NCBI GenBank assembly: GCA_034336665.1
Contig: CM067566.1
Coordinates: 16,412,330-16,476,329 of the forward strand
Source of the DNA: Luscinia megarhynchos
Taxonomy: Eukaryota; Chordata; Aves; Passeriformes; Turdidae
Direction: 5' to 3'
Length of the DNA: 64,000 bases
The notes under the pieces are model-generated. The model made no database searches. It saw only the letters and a program-made list of their open reading frames with translations, and was not told the origin of the DNA. The stretch's first letter is position 1; every line of letters begins with the position of its first letter. A program made the translations under genes and the position numbers. This document shows positions 11,843-23,995 of the stretch, piece by piece.

Positions 11843-14800
11843 ATATTTAACCTAGTCAAATCTCCCATGGTGTGGAAGTATAAACCTGAGAAAATTAATC
11901 TGTTGTAGCACTAAACCAAACTTTACATCTCTTTTGGAAAAAAAAATCCATTATTATTAAGCCATTAGAAATGAAAAGACTGCTTTTCAAACCATTCTAG
12001 TGAAATCAGTTAATGGTTGCTTGAAAAGCTTCTGTTGGTGAGACACTACAATGTACATAGCTGTAGTAAAACACTACACCATTTCATTTTCAATATCACA
12101 AGATTTGGACCACGGATATGGGAATAAACATGCATATGCACACAAATATAGAAACAGACTGATCACACAGCAAGAATATTAGGATACATGCCACACATTC
12201 TTTGATAACTGCTGGCTCAGGGCTTCAGCACAAGAATTTGAGTTTCTAAAACCACCTGGTTGGTTGAGTTGAAAACCTTTTGAAAAATACATCAAAAAGT
12301 TCCTATGGCACTGCAGGGGATACTTATGAACAGGATAATAGAACTAGTGTAGTGTTCTGTTCAGCAATTCTTAACCCACAAACATTTCTGAATTCTAAAA
12401 GTATTTTGACAATTCTTTGTTAGAATACTACTTAGTACTTAGCATTTTGCTCTAATTCTAAATCAAAGTCAAAAACTTAGTATTAGATTTCTTTCCTTTT
12501 ATTTCTGCATCTTTAAAAATAGCTTGTAAAAACTTTTGGATAAATGCACTGGTTCCTTTCCTGAAAAGAGTGTGGGTGCCTCTGAAATGTAGTAATCTTC
12601 TGTCTTCTTTATATAGAATTCTGATTATATTCTGAGGGAAACGAAAATGCAAGTTTGTATATGAAATCCAAGGAAAAGGGAGGTTTTGCCAATTCCATAT
12701 GAAATGGGGAATAAGATATGGTGCATTCCATAAAGCTATTTGAAGATTGCATGGCACAGAATAACATTGCTTCTATCATTGACTGCAGTGGACTGAATAA
12801 ATCCAATCTGAGGTGGGTGTGAGGAAGACCTACAAATTTTTCCTGTGGCATATCCACTGGCTCACATTATTCACGTTGAAATCATAAAAAGTTACTACTC
12901 AGCTTCATTGGTATTTGCAGAATATGTAGTGATTTTGGGGGTTTGCATTGGGGTTTGCTTATTTTCATTTCTACTACGGCACACCTAATTTTTTGGAGTT
13001 GCTTTAGGCTCAAAATTTGAAAAATCAATATAAATTTAAAACATATTTTTAATTCTGGCCCCTTTGTTGAAGTTTATTTTGCAAATATAAGTAGCATGAT
13101 AATCATATAACAAAGACAGATATTTTCTATATTATATTGTGAAATCATCTCTATATTCCAAGCTGTCATTTTTATCAGTGCTTCAGTCTTCTCTTAAAAT
13201 AAATCAGTGTAATTTATTGACTCATCCAGGAACCATCACAATATTCTTGACACTTGAAATTACTTGTGTGAACAATAAGAACACTGTGTGATGTGGACAT
13301 GTAGGCAGATAGGAAAACAGAGAAGAGCTGAGAGCACCAAGTGAAATCCCACTTGTCTCATTGTTCTAAAATTAATAAATACAACAAATAATACATTTTG
13401 GCATAATTCAGTTTTACTGAATGTTTTAGGAAAGGAGCATAAAGTTTCTGAATTGGTTAATATATTGTTCTCAAGGACCTAAGTGGTTCTCAGCATGCTT
13501 TCAAAAGGAGTGCTAAAAAGAAAATTTTATTTAAAAAAAGCTTTCCCCCCCCCCCCATGTAAAGACATCATGAAAAGCTGGTTTTGTCCCCAAGTGGTTT
13601 TCCAATTTTTTTCTGTTTACTGTTAAAATTATACCTTGCTTCCTGTAGGTTATGTATCTCCATATCCTAAGTATAGGATCTTTTAAATTTTTTGCAGTGT
13701 CAATGCTCAATTAACCTCCAGAATGTCTGCTGAGTATGCAACATGAGCATCTGAAGTAGTGTCATTAAAGAGCCTGCTTTCTTATTTCATTTCATTTTCC
13801 CCTTTCTGCTTCTCCAACGTAGTATTTAAAAATACTGGAGCTGGAAATAATGTATTTTCAGAAGAGTTTCTTTTATGCTCCAGGTCAAAGTAGTATCGCT
13901 GCCTGCATTACAGAGGTTACAGAAGTCACTTCTCTTAATGATGTTGCCTTTGCCAGCTGATATGATGAGTCCATTAGACATCATGTTTTAACAAGAACTT
14001 TTTTCCTGAGAAGTCCATTGATGAGAACATTCTTCATGTTTGTGTTCTTTTTTAGAATTTCTGTGTCTGCTAGGCTGAATTTGGAGTCCATAATCAGGTG
14101 ACATTGTAGTCATTACTAAGCAGCAGAGAATCTAGGACCTAGAGCATTTTCTCATTAAGTGCCCAACATTTTATGATTACCTTGTTATTTAGAGCAGGTT
14201 TCCACTTGCATGGTTTAGTTGTCATTTAAAATGCACTTGAATGGTAGCCTGACATTTCTGAGAGAAGTTTTCAAACAGTTGTTTGAGTGGTTCTCAGATG
14301 AAGCTTTGGAGCACAGAATCTATTGTAGATAGAAATAAAGCAATCATCCGAAGTCCTGTGAGCTAATAATTGTTAATAGGCACACAGATGTGAAGACTAT
14401 AGGGCATTAATTAGTGCTCCTGGTAGCTGTCATATGGAAGTATCATCAGTTGAAAAGGTCACTTGAACTTTCTTACAGTGAGGACAGCAGCCTTTTTATA
14501 GTTTCTGGAATCTCTCCTTCTTTTCCTTCAAAGAAAATGATAGAAAATTAGTGGAGACCTGTGGTTTTGTATACTGAAATTTTATTATTTAAAGAGAAGA
14601 CCTGGTTCTTTTGGGATTAATATAATTGATCTAACGTTACTACTCCATTTTCCATCCTTTCTACTGTGGTCTATGACAATGAATTAGATATCAATATTTA
14701 CAAAGCCATTATCTGATATAAACTAACAATATAATCTGCTATTAGCAAGATTTTTCACACAAGTGTCTGTGACATTATTTCTGCTTTGCTGACATCTGGA

Positions 14801-17454
14801 AGATTTTGTGGTTGTGATTATGATGTTTGTATTATATTTACATATTCTCTGTTTATTCACGAGGCACTGCATGCCTGTATTCTCAGTCCCTCCTGACACA
14901 GACTCTTAGAGCTGACAGTTCAGCATGGTGCCTAGAAATATGAAAGAAATTGGGATATCCTATAAGTTTAGGAGCCTACCTCAGGTTTACTTTTTACTTA
15001 CCATGTTGTGTGCACTGTCAGACCAGTCTTCCTGCCAGAAAATTTTAAAAGGGATCAGAGTCAGCGTCTCTTGAATACCTCTTGAGAAGGGAAGAGTTGT
15101 TCAGAACAGCAATCTTAACAGAGATCAGATTTTCATAGAACATGATCAGTAGCAATTGCTCCTATAATGTTACCTTATTTTCTAGTTTCATTTTTGTGTC
15201 AGAACAGCTGGATAATTGATCAGATCTAGTGATAGTCTGTGTTTGCATCAAAATGCAGATTTCCGGTGTAAAATGAGACAATCCTTTTAAAAGGTGCTTC
15301 TTTGATATATTCTGTATTATGGTCTTACTGGAAACAGCATTTCCATTAATACTCCTAATTTCTGTGACTGACTTTACAATGGATCATCAACTGTGAATTT
15401 TCTTCAGCCACCACTTATATTTACTCTGTAGTAACACTCAAATTATTTGAAGATGCTGTGAGTAAAAACAGTTCTTTTAAATTATAAAAAACTAATTAAG
15501 TAAAAGAAATTTTACATCATCTACTGGACTTACAAACATTTGAAGTGTTATTTCTAGATAGACAATATAAAGAAACTGGACCTAAATATTTCAGCGCTTT
15601 ATTTTTAATTAAAATGAGATGAAATCAACCAATTCTTAAGAAAATAAAATTAAATATAACAATCTAAGGATATATATTGTAGTTTTAATATTTTTCCAGA
15701 GAAATGAGAATGCTTTCTCTCATAAATAGACTGTATTATTGTTCTGTCCTATTTCAACCCACATGGCCAGAGTGAAAGAGAGTGCATGATCAGGGTTTCG
15801 TAAAAAGGTAAAGCTTAAATTTTCTCCACGCTCTTTCTTTTTAATGCTTTTCAGGATTGAATCCATTAGAAGCCAAACAAAGCACATCTGTGTTGTTGTC
15901 CCCACTGACTGTCAGCATAGAGTACATTCAAATACTGCAGCCAGAAGGCGTTTTACAAAAACAGCTTTCAAGATGTGCTCTTGAAATGCATTTGTCTACT
16001 CATTATGCAGTGCTATTTTTTGTCAGTGGGGAGTTCTGTAAATAAAGCATCAAGGTCTAATATTTCAGTAGCTGATAGCAATAAAGTAAACTAGAACCAA
16101 ATAACCCGTTTTTCTTTCTGCTTTGTTTACAACTGTGACCAATAAAGGAAAAAACAATTATTTCTCTTTTTCTTTTTTTGCAAAAACTTGGACTATCTAG
16201 AGTGGCTTTGCAGCAGAAAATGCAATAATTATTTATAAATATAACAGGATTGATGATAATTTACAGATTCAGTTGCCTCATGTTTGACCTATTCAAGTAA
16301 GACAACTATATTGCAGCAATATAAGCAGATGGAAAGAGTACAGCTGCCTGGAATTTATAGTCCTTTCTGTTCCCAAACTGAAAGGAATTGTTAATCCCAG
16401 AGTCCTGCTCCAAGGTTGGTAAAAATGAGTTTTGTAATTCAAATCTGATAGGTTACAGCAACAAAATGGGTACTTGCATATTTTGAGGACATTCACAGGA
16501 CTATAGGTGAAAGTTGGGAGTTTGCACAGTCTGTTAGACCATCTTTTCTTTTGAACCATATTCTTTTGGAAACTATAGAAATAGTGCTTGCAATTTATAA
16601 AATTACCATTGAAGTATCAAGTTCTTATTCAAAATATAAAGGGTAAAAACTTGGCACAGGTTCATATATTTGCTTGAAGTGGGGCTTTAAAAATATTTAA
16701 ATGCTGTCAATTGTATTACAATGTTATTGGATGGTATAGTAAGAAAAATATCCTGTTAATTATTTTTGCTATGCATTTGTAAAACAATACTATGCAATAA
16801 GAACAGAACATGAAATAATACTTGAGTTTACAGAATATCAAAACACTTTAAAAGAAAACAACAGGTGCAGCACTGCATTTTGACTTTTCAGAGAAAGGCT
16901 TGCTTAAATGTACTTACCTCTTCAGTAACTAATGTAAGAAGAAAACATTTTGTTGAGATGAACTTCTTTTGTTCAAGAGTGTTCATTAGAGATCTTGCAA
17001 AGGTGGGCTGCATCTGCTGCATTCAAAAGAATGAATCTGGCAGAACAGGCATATCCCCCTGGCTATTGAGAACTGCTGCCCTGGTTTTATACTCAATATA
17101 TGTGCTTTTGGCAAGCCTAACAATAATATCTACTGGATACTGCCTTACAACTGGGCCTTGAACTTCACTTTTTCAAACCTTTGTTGGTGGGACACTGGTT
17201 TCTGGATTGGCACTCTGTTAGACTGATGAACTAATTGACCTAGCAGGACTCCCCGTGGAATTGCAGCTTCTGCTTAGATCATCAGGAGCACAATTTCTTG
17301 TTTCATTTCCTCTTCGAGTCCCATCAGGGAAATTGAATTGTGAAAAGACTACCTACTGGGAGCATTCAGCCCTCATGACTGAATAAGTAACTTTATTTTT
17401 TCGGTACTGTCTTAATTAACAACAAAAGAGAGACTTTGTTAGGAGGGAGTCTGC
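11843..17454 (+). other. SLIT2: SLIT2 intron, unique sequence
   Basis: AT-rich intron with no exon, RNA gene or clear repeat, apart from a 12-nt poly-C run at 13545-13556. Short open frames on both strands (for example 12458-12857 minus) are chance frames without recognisable protein features. Confidence 0.6.
13545..13556. repeat. Poly-C homopolymer
   Basis: Twelve consecutive C residues follow an A-rich and T-rich stretch. Homopolymers like this are prone to length errors in assemblies, so the exact count should not be trusted. Confidence 0.9.
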
Positions 17455-17575
17455 TGTGATTCTGGAACAGCTGAGTGACCCCGTGGCAGGAGCGCTCTCG
17501 GGCCGGGGGCCCTGCGCAGGTGCAGAGCTCACACAAAGCTGCACTTGGGCTAACTCACCCAGGCTGACGTCTGCA
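17455..17575. promoter_or_regulatory. Candidate regulatory spot: small CpG-rich patch with a CRE-like site
   Basis: Within an AT-rich, CpG-poor intron this patch holds five CpG dinucleotides in 35 nt (17482-17516). It includes the palindrome GAGCGCTC, GGGCCGGGGGCCC and TGCGCAGG, followed by TGACGTC at 17565-17571, a near-complete cAMP-response element. The next 100 nt are AT-rich with TTAATTAGTAACAATAATTA, a possible homeodomain site cluster. The composition and motifs are seen; any enhancer or promoter role is inference. No repeat family was recognised. Confidence 0.3.
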
Positions 17576-20500
17576 GGTATTAAATGTTTGGTAAAGACAT
17601 TCCAGGGGAAGAGATCTAGCTTGTCTAGACTTAATTAGTAACAATAATTAATGCTGGTTGCTCGGAGGGGTTTGTACTAATCCGTGAAAAGATGCAAACC
17701 TTAAGAATTTTGTGGGCTCTGCCATCATAAGACATCATCATAATATTATTATTAAGGCTGCCTCTTTTTTTTTTTAACAGGACACATGCATTTATACATC
17801 TCTTGTTTTTTCTGCCCCTGAGCTATATTCCATCAAAATATGCTGAAATTAAGTGTTTAAATTTTTATCCTTGCAGCATTTTGGACTTATTTTTCACCAA
17901 TCTTTTTGAGTTCACTTTCGTGCACGGGTGAAAAAGAATGATTTTGTTGACTCAAAGGAAAAGTTCCTGGTGTTCTTTTAAGGAAACAATTGAATAAAGT
18001 TTAATGCTGACAAGTCTTTCCAGAATCACAAGTTTCAAAGCAGAAGGCGTAAGAGAAACAATACTACAGAAAGCTGCTTAGTGTGGAGGCAGTTTTTTCA
18101 GCATAAACATTGTCTGTTTTCAGAAACCAAATTTACCATTCCGAAGTAATAAGAACAAATTTCAAATGGCAATGACTGTAGGTTTATTCTAGGAAGCTAA
18201 AGGCAAGGAAAGGTCTCATTAGTAAGGCCATATCAATGATTTACAAATCTGTATTCATAGTAAAAATAAATTCACAGGGAGGAATCAAATTTTGTTTTAC
18301 ACAAGTTCGTATTTCTAAGTTTATGGAAGGAAAGGTTTCCTTCTAAGCAAAGGAAGAGGATGATGCTATGCAATTTTGATTTCTGTGTTGATTTTTAGAG
18401 GTTATGGGATGGAAACTGGTATATACACCAAGATACTCCCTGCAACTCAATGAGGGAAGGATTTGCCATCATCATAAAGGGCAGAGCCATCAGTTAAAAG
18501 TTAGTGATTTTGTTTGTTCTGGTACCTGAGTTTGGTCTTTGTTAATGTGACGTTGAAATCAAAACTGAAATAATGCTTTCGTTTTATTCAGAAAACATAC
18601 AAAACACAGAAAATGAGTCTAGTTTTCCCTTTATTTTCCTGTTTATTCTGTTTTGTTGTTTTGGGTTTTTTTTAACAATCCACATAATTTCTGAATGTTA
18701 GATGTAAGCATGCACAGAAAATACTAAAAGGCATCAAGAGAGCACTTAACTTACCTGTCCATCAGTGTAATGGTGATGTGCTGGGGGAAGGAATAGGACA
18801 AGTGAGGGACAGGAGATGGGAAAGTGCAGTGGTATTGGTCTGGGAGAACAAAAAAGGATAGCAGGGTGAGATGGTCATCAAGGCCAGCCTATCTCTGTCT
18901 CTGAAAGGATTGTGGTTTTTTTATATTCCTGGAGAGGACAGAATACACCTTTCTTCAAAGGCAAAGAATAGATACAGGTTAGCTTCTGAACACAGCATTA
19001 TTTTGCCATGCTTGTTGGCCATAGCTCAAAAGAAAATGTGCTTATTTAGCTGTTATAGCTTAAGGAGAACAATTTTAAGGAGAGAAATTTGTAGATAGCC
19101 ATTCTGTGGGTTTTTGTTCATTCTGTTCCTCTTGGATCCCTGGATTTAATCTATAAAATATTCAGATACTTCCAAGGAGGTATATATTTGAAAATTTCTC
19201 TGGTTGCAAAGGCTGGAAAACTGCATGTAGAGCAGAAGACAAGATTAGAATTTAGTGATGGCTGTGGTCTATGGCATTTGGTTTTGGTTTTTTTCCCTGA
19301 ATTATTTCTAAGACATGTCTGCTGTTGAGTTTCAAATGACCACCAACAATGTGGTCAGCAGCTTTCTGTTAGTGTTAACACCAACTCCTCTATATCTGAA
19401 CCTTTTAGCTAAACAGATTTTCATTCCAATTTGTGGTATTTGCAAAGATCCATGAACGCAGCATACAGGGAAACCTCCTTTTCAAAGGAGACTAACATCT
19501 GAAGAACCTAATTGATCAAGAAGTCTTTCCTGTCTGAGTTACGTAGATCTATATGGAGGCTACTAATCATGTTTTTTGCTTACAAAAATATTCGTATAAT
19601 TTTTTCTACTTGTATGGAAATTACATATAATATGACAATTCTTTGGCTTCCAGGTGAGGAATTGGTGCTGCAGAAATTACGCACATAGAAGAATTATATT
19701 CCATTTTTTCTATTCATATCTTATGGAAACCATTGGATCTTTTGTATGAGAAAATTCACTTCAATGTTTTAATTATTAGTGGATGTTTTCACTCTTATAA
19801 ACTGGTGCCTTGTTCTCATCCCGTTCAAATGCAGCTTCAAGACTAAGCAAGTCTGTTTTTTGATAAAGTCATTGAGTGACTTTTAAGATTTTAATATTAA
19901 GAAAGTTGAGCAAAAATGTCCAGAAACTTACTAAATAAAGAAACCATAGTCTGAGAATGCATTTATATCAGAAAATCCTTTTTTCACATAGGGAACATTG
20001 GTAATCTAGAATTTTCATGAAGAAACAGAATATATGTGTGTGTTTGTCTATCTGTTTACACATACATTAAATATATAAAACACACCTATATAGGCACATT
20101 GTTTTTAACATGTGGAACAAGAATTTTTGCCTATATCAAGTTATTCATCAGTTTCATTTAAAAAATCATCTCTAGGGTGTGGATAAATTAAACTAATGAT
20201 TTCACTTTTTAGGCAAATAGATTAGCAATCTGAAATACTCCTTTGGGATCTGCAGATCCTGAGGCTGAGTCTCTGGGTGAACTGTGGCACATTTGGATGT
20301 GTTTGAAACATTTAATTATCCTTGGTGCTGGATACTCAGGAGCATGACTGGTCTTGGTGGCAGTTAGGAAAGACCTTGTGTTCCTTAGCATTATGTTGTC
20401 TGTGTTTCTGTCCCAAGTTGTTTGTATTCCTGATACTTCTGGCTGGAGGATCCTAGATGAGACTGAGAAACTGGCTAGCAGTAGCACACTCTTTCTGATA

Positions 20501-20850
20501 GAACTATTGTGCATGACTTCTACAGTTCCCTGATGGAGCCACAGAGACCTCTTCTTTCATAATTTGCATACTGAATTCACCATGGCTGGAATATAAAACT
20601 GCAAAGTAAACTTGTAGTAAACTACAAGAAACCTCTGCATATGTGATGAAATTTCCCAAACTGTCTCTTTTTGCTGCTTGAAAGAAATCTGCATGAAATG
20701 TTGTTTTAATTTATGCAAATAATTTTCAGGTACCAGGATAAGAGGTGCTCAAAAAATTACAAAGGAAAAGTAAAGGCAAATACATGCTATTGTATAAGAA
20801 CAGACATTAATGTAAATAATGCTATTAAGAAATCCAGTATATTTTTGAAT

Positions 20851-20885
20851 ATTTTTGTTGCCAAAGAAATTTTTGTTGCCAAAGT
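20851..20885. repeat. Two-copy tandem repeat, 18-bp period
   Basis: ATTTTTGTTGCCAAAGAA is immediately followed by ATTTTTGTTGCCAAAGT, near-identical copies. It is a small local duplication without other context. Confidence 0.85.
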
Positions 20886-21530
20886 ATTTAATGTTCAACG
20901 GTAATTTTCTTTCTTCTCTTAAATCAGATACTTTGATCAAGGAAGGCAGGCTGCCAAATAGTTTTTTCTCTTAGAAATAATAATGAAAAATATGAAGCAA
21001 TTAAATTTGAAGCACCTCATAATGAGATGAAAAACTTTATTCAAAAGGTGCTGTGAAGTGAATTAATTGTTGATGTTTGTGGGACACTTGTAGGGACTTC
21101 TGTGATAGATAATTTTTCATAGAAGGTCAATGTCATTTATGGAAAAACACTTTTTTTTGTTTCAGGTATCTAATTTGGGGTTTTTTTTTTAATCTTTGTT
21201 GTAAAGGATTGGTATGCTGTTGGTTTTGTAAAGGGAAGTCAAAGAGAAGAGGATCTTTTATGATATATATAAATGCATATTAAAATTGGAACTTCTTTTT
21301 TGTAAGGTGTTTTTAATGTAATTTTACATTCCTCTCCAACTCATCTGCAAAACAGGATTATATTTGTACTAAAATAAAGGTATGATGTATTTTTTTTTTT
21401 TATTACAATTGTGTGAGTGGTAGTGTGCATGAGAGGACTTTTAAAATGTTACACAGCCATTTGTATGATGCTTCACTGAACCTTCCCTCCTGTTTTACTA
21501 GCAAATGTAAGTTAATATCATGATCAGGTA

Positions 21531-21577
21531 ACATATATATATATGTGTATATATATACACACACACACATATATAAA
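21531..21577. repeat. Compound (AT)n/(AC)n microsatellite
   Basis: Alternating AT, GTAT, AT and AC units run for about 45 nt (CATATATATATATGTG ... ACACACACACACATATATA). It is probably length-polymorphic. Confidence 0.9.
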
Positions 21578-23831
21578 ACAACCTTATTGTAAAGTTACAA
21601 TAGTCATGAGATTTATAATAAGCAGTCTTTGGAGACTGTTCTTAATAACTCTACCACAAGCATATTTTCTCCATTTAGCTACCATCATTTTTCAGTGGGA
21701 TAGCTTTTTTTTCCTTGGGGCACTATCATTGGCTCTGCCTGGAAGGCTTTGGTCACACAGAAGCAGCTTCACATCAGACTGGGCAACCTTCATAATCTGT
21801 GTTTTTCATAGGGGCTTCATGTACAATGTAAGTGTTCAGTCAAACCTCATATATCAAGCCCCAAAGATATGTTATTGTCTTACATTAGCAGCTAACTGCT
21901 TAAGATTTAGGCATTTTGAATATTTTTAAGCAAGTAAAAATAAAGTATCTGTGTGACATTTTTAACAGAAAGATAATGAGGCAGTAATTTTCTAGAGAAC
22001 TTATTATTGAATATTCATTTCTTTATATTAAAGTTGTTGTTTATTGATTTTTAGCAGGCTTGAAGAATAATAGGTTTAGAACTGGAGGAGAGAGATATGA
22101 AGGCAAAAGGAGCTTAAATCTGTGTTTTGCTAAATTAGCAGCAGCTTTTGGTTTAAATGGCATTGTTGTATGTACAAATAGATTTTACTGCTGTCACTAC
22201 TTAGACGTTGCAGTCTGTAAGGCATAGACCTTAAGAAGAAAATATTCCTAAATTCATGCAAAATAGCATGGCCAGGCAAAACCATTCAAATGTTTTTTCA
22301 GTACTTTTACATTGTAGGAAAGAAATTTGTGATGCAGTGTTTGTGCTCTTCTTTTTTTGAGGCTTTGTTGTGACTTTGTTGCATGTTTTGACTTGAACTG
22401 AACACATTTCTTTGCTGTCTCTTTCTTCAGCGTCCCTTTAACAACTCCTGTTTTTCCTTCTGTTCAGTCTCACAACTATTCAGTACTGAGAAAATCCGTG
22501 TTGGCTGTCTGGGGGAATACATTGCATATCACGTGTCAGATTCCCAGCAGCAAGATGAAATTCCCACAGATATTTAAAGTGTTCATACAGAAATAGGTAG
22601 TACTCACAGATTGTTTTATCTTGTACTTTCTTTAGTTTTGGTAGGTGGTTCTGTACTTATACAACACTGCTATCATTGTTTCATTGATTAACTGATGTTT
22701 CAAGCTGATTGGGTAAATATCTCAGATAAGCATTTTAACAAGATTTAATTTAAACTCCAAATTACATTTTCATACAACATTAAGTATCAGTTATTATGTG
22801 AAAAATTCTGTGTTGGAGGTTAATTTGTTTTAAGAATGTCTTTGTGGGAAATATTCTGAGCATAATGCCTTGAAGTATATTTAATTTTAGACATAGTAAA
22901 CCATGCTACAGCCTTATGTGCTGATAGAATTTTGTTGGCTCCTTTGCCTGGATTTGCATTTTTTGTTGTTGATGAAGTTCATTTTGCTGCCTAAGTTTTG
23001 TTATACGTATGTTAAACTGTATATAGAGTTTGGATGAGCACTGGAGAGTTATCCAGGCCCAACTTTGACAATGAGAACTGCATTTTGAACTGTTCCATGC
23101 CACCCTATGGAGGGGGTTTGAAAGGAAAATTTGGTACCTGGACCTTCAAGGGAGAAGCATGCATGTCAGATGAGGGCCAAGCTGTCTTAAACAATCATAA
23201 CACCAATAAAATAGGGTTGAATTCTTGACCATCTTTGAGACTTCTGCAATGAACAACTTAAATTTGCTTTGCTTCCTCTTCACTTTTTTACTTTTGTCTA
23301 CCTGAGTTCCTTTCTTGCTATGCCTTTATGAAGTGCTGCTGGGAATTCTGCCTTCCTTTCAGTTTTGGTCTCCAGATAACCACTGAGTTCACATTAAAAA
23401 AAACCCCTAACATTATTTATAAATAGAAATATTGATCTAAGCAGAAGCAAGCTATTTGAAATTCATGTATATGGATACCTGCATTAGGAATGATGGCCAC
23501 CCAGTGCAGCAATTTTCAAATGCCAGTGATTGTTGCTGAATGTTATTCAGCTCAGTGGGGAGGAGCTTTAAGGGAAGGCAGATGATCAGCAGAGCATTGA
23601 CTTGGCCTAAAATATGTTATTGTAAAGCTGTAATGAAGTAGCTAAATGAGTATTTTTATCCGTCTACCAACTTACCTAATAGCAAAGGACTGTAAACTTT
23701 AACTCATATTTGTACTAATCCAATTCCAGGTGCACACTGCATATTTTTGTAGTAATAAATATTAAGTAGTATATATTTTAAAGAGCAGTGTGTGTCTTAG
23801 CATTCTTGGTAGAAAAAGGAACTCATAAATT

Positions 23832-23995
23832 TTCATCCTGGCACTGACATTGATTCACGGCATTGCTATGGGCAAGTCACTTAACTTCTGTCTGTGTTTC
23901 TTTAGCCATAAAATAGAAATAACAGTGCTTATTTTCTTGCTTCCCACAGGAGTTGAAAGAAATTTTAACATTTGTATAACTCTTCAGAGAATGTT
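23832..23995 (+). mobile_element. MIR-like (CORE-SINE) remnant, sense orientation
   Basis: The sequence runs CATCCTGGCACTGACATTGA, then GGGCAAGTCACTTAACTTCT with GTCTGTGTTTC, then AGCCATAAAATAGAAATAAC and a CACAGGAGTTGAAAGAAA segment. That order matches the MIR family core and 3' half as I know it: CCTGGCTCTG...; GGGCAAGTCACTTAACCTCT; the CATCTGTAAAATGGGGATAA region; CACAGGGTTGTTGTGAGGA. MIR elements are ancient amniote tRNA-derived SINEs with only sparse relics in birds. The copy lacks its tRNA-like head. The assignment rests on motif order recalled from memory; boundaries are approximate. Confidence 0.75.

Larger units (their letters stand above)
17576..23831 (+). other. SLIT2: SLIT2 intron, unique sequence with several AG|GT junction-like sites
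   Basis: No exon or RNA gene was identified. The block holds simple repeats (18650-18673 T/G-rich; 21531-21577 AT/AC) and an 18-bp-period duplication (20851-20885). Acceptor-like pyrimidine tracts end at 17780 (CTTTTTTTTTTTAACAG), 19653 and 21165, the last two followed at once by GT. The 64-codon frame at 23034-23228 ends close to an AATAAA but resembles no protein I know. Confidence 0.6.

Noticed and set aside
21543..21929. 128-codon open frame, one of the longest in the window
   Set aside because: It starts inside a microsatellite, has no recognisable domain or splice context, and such lengths occur by chance in 64 kb.
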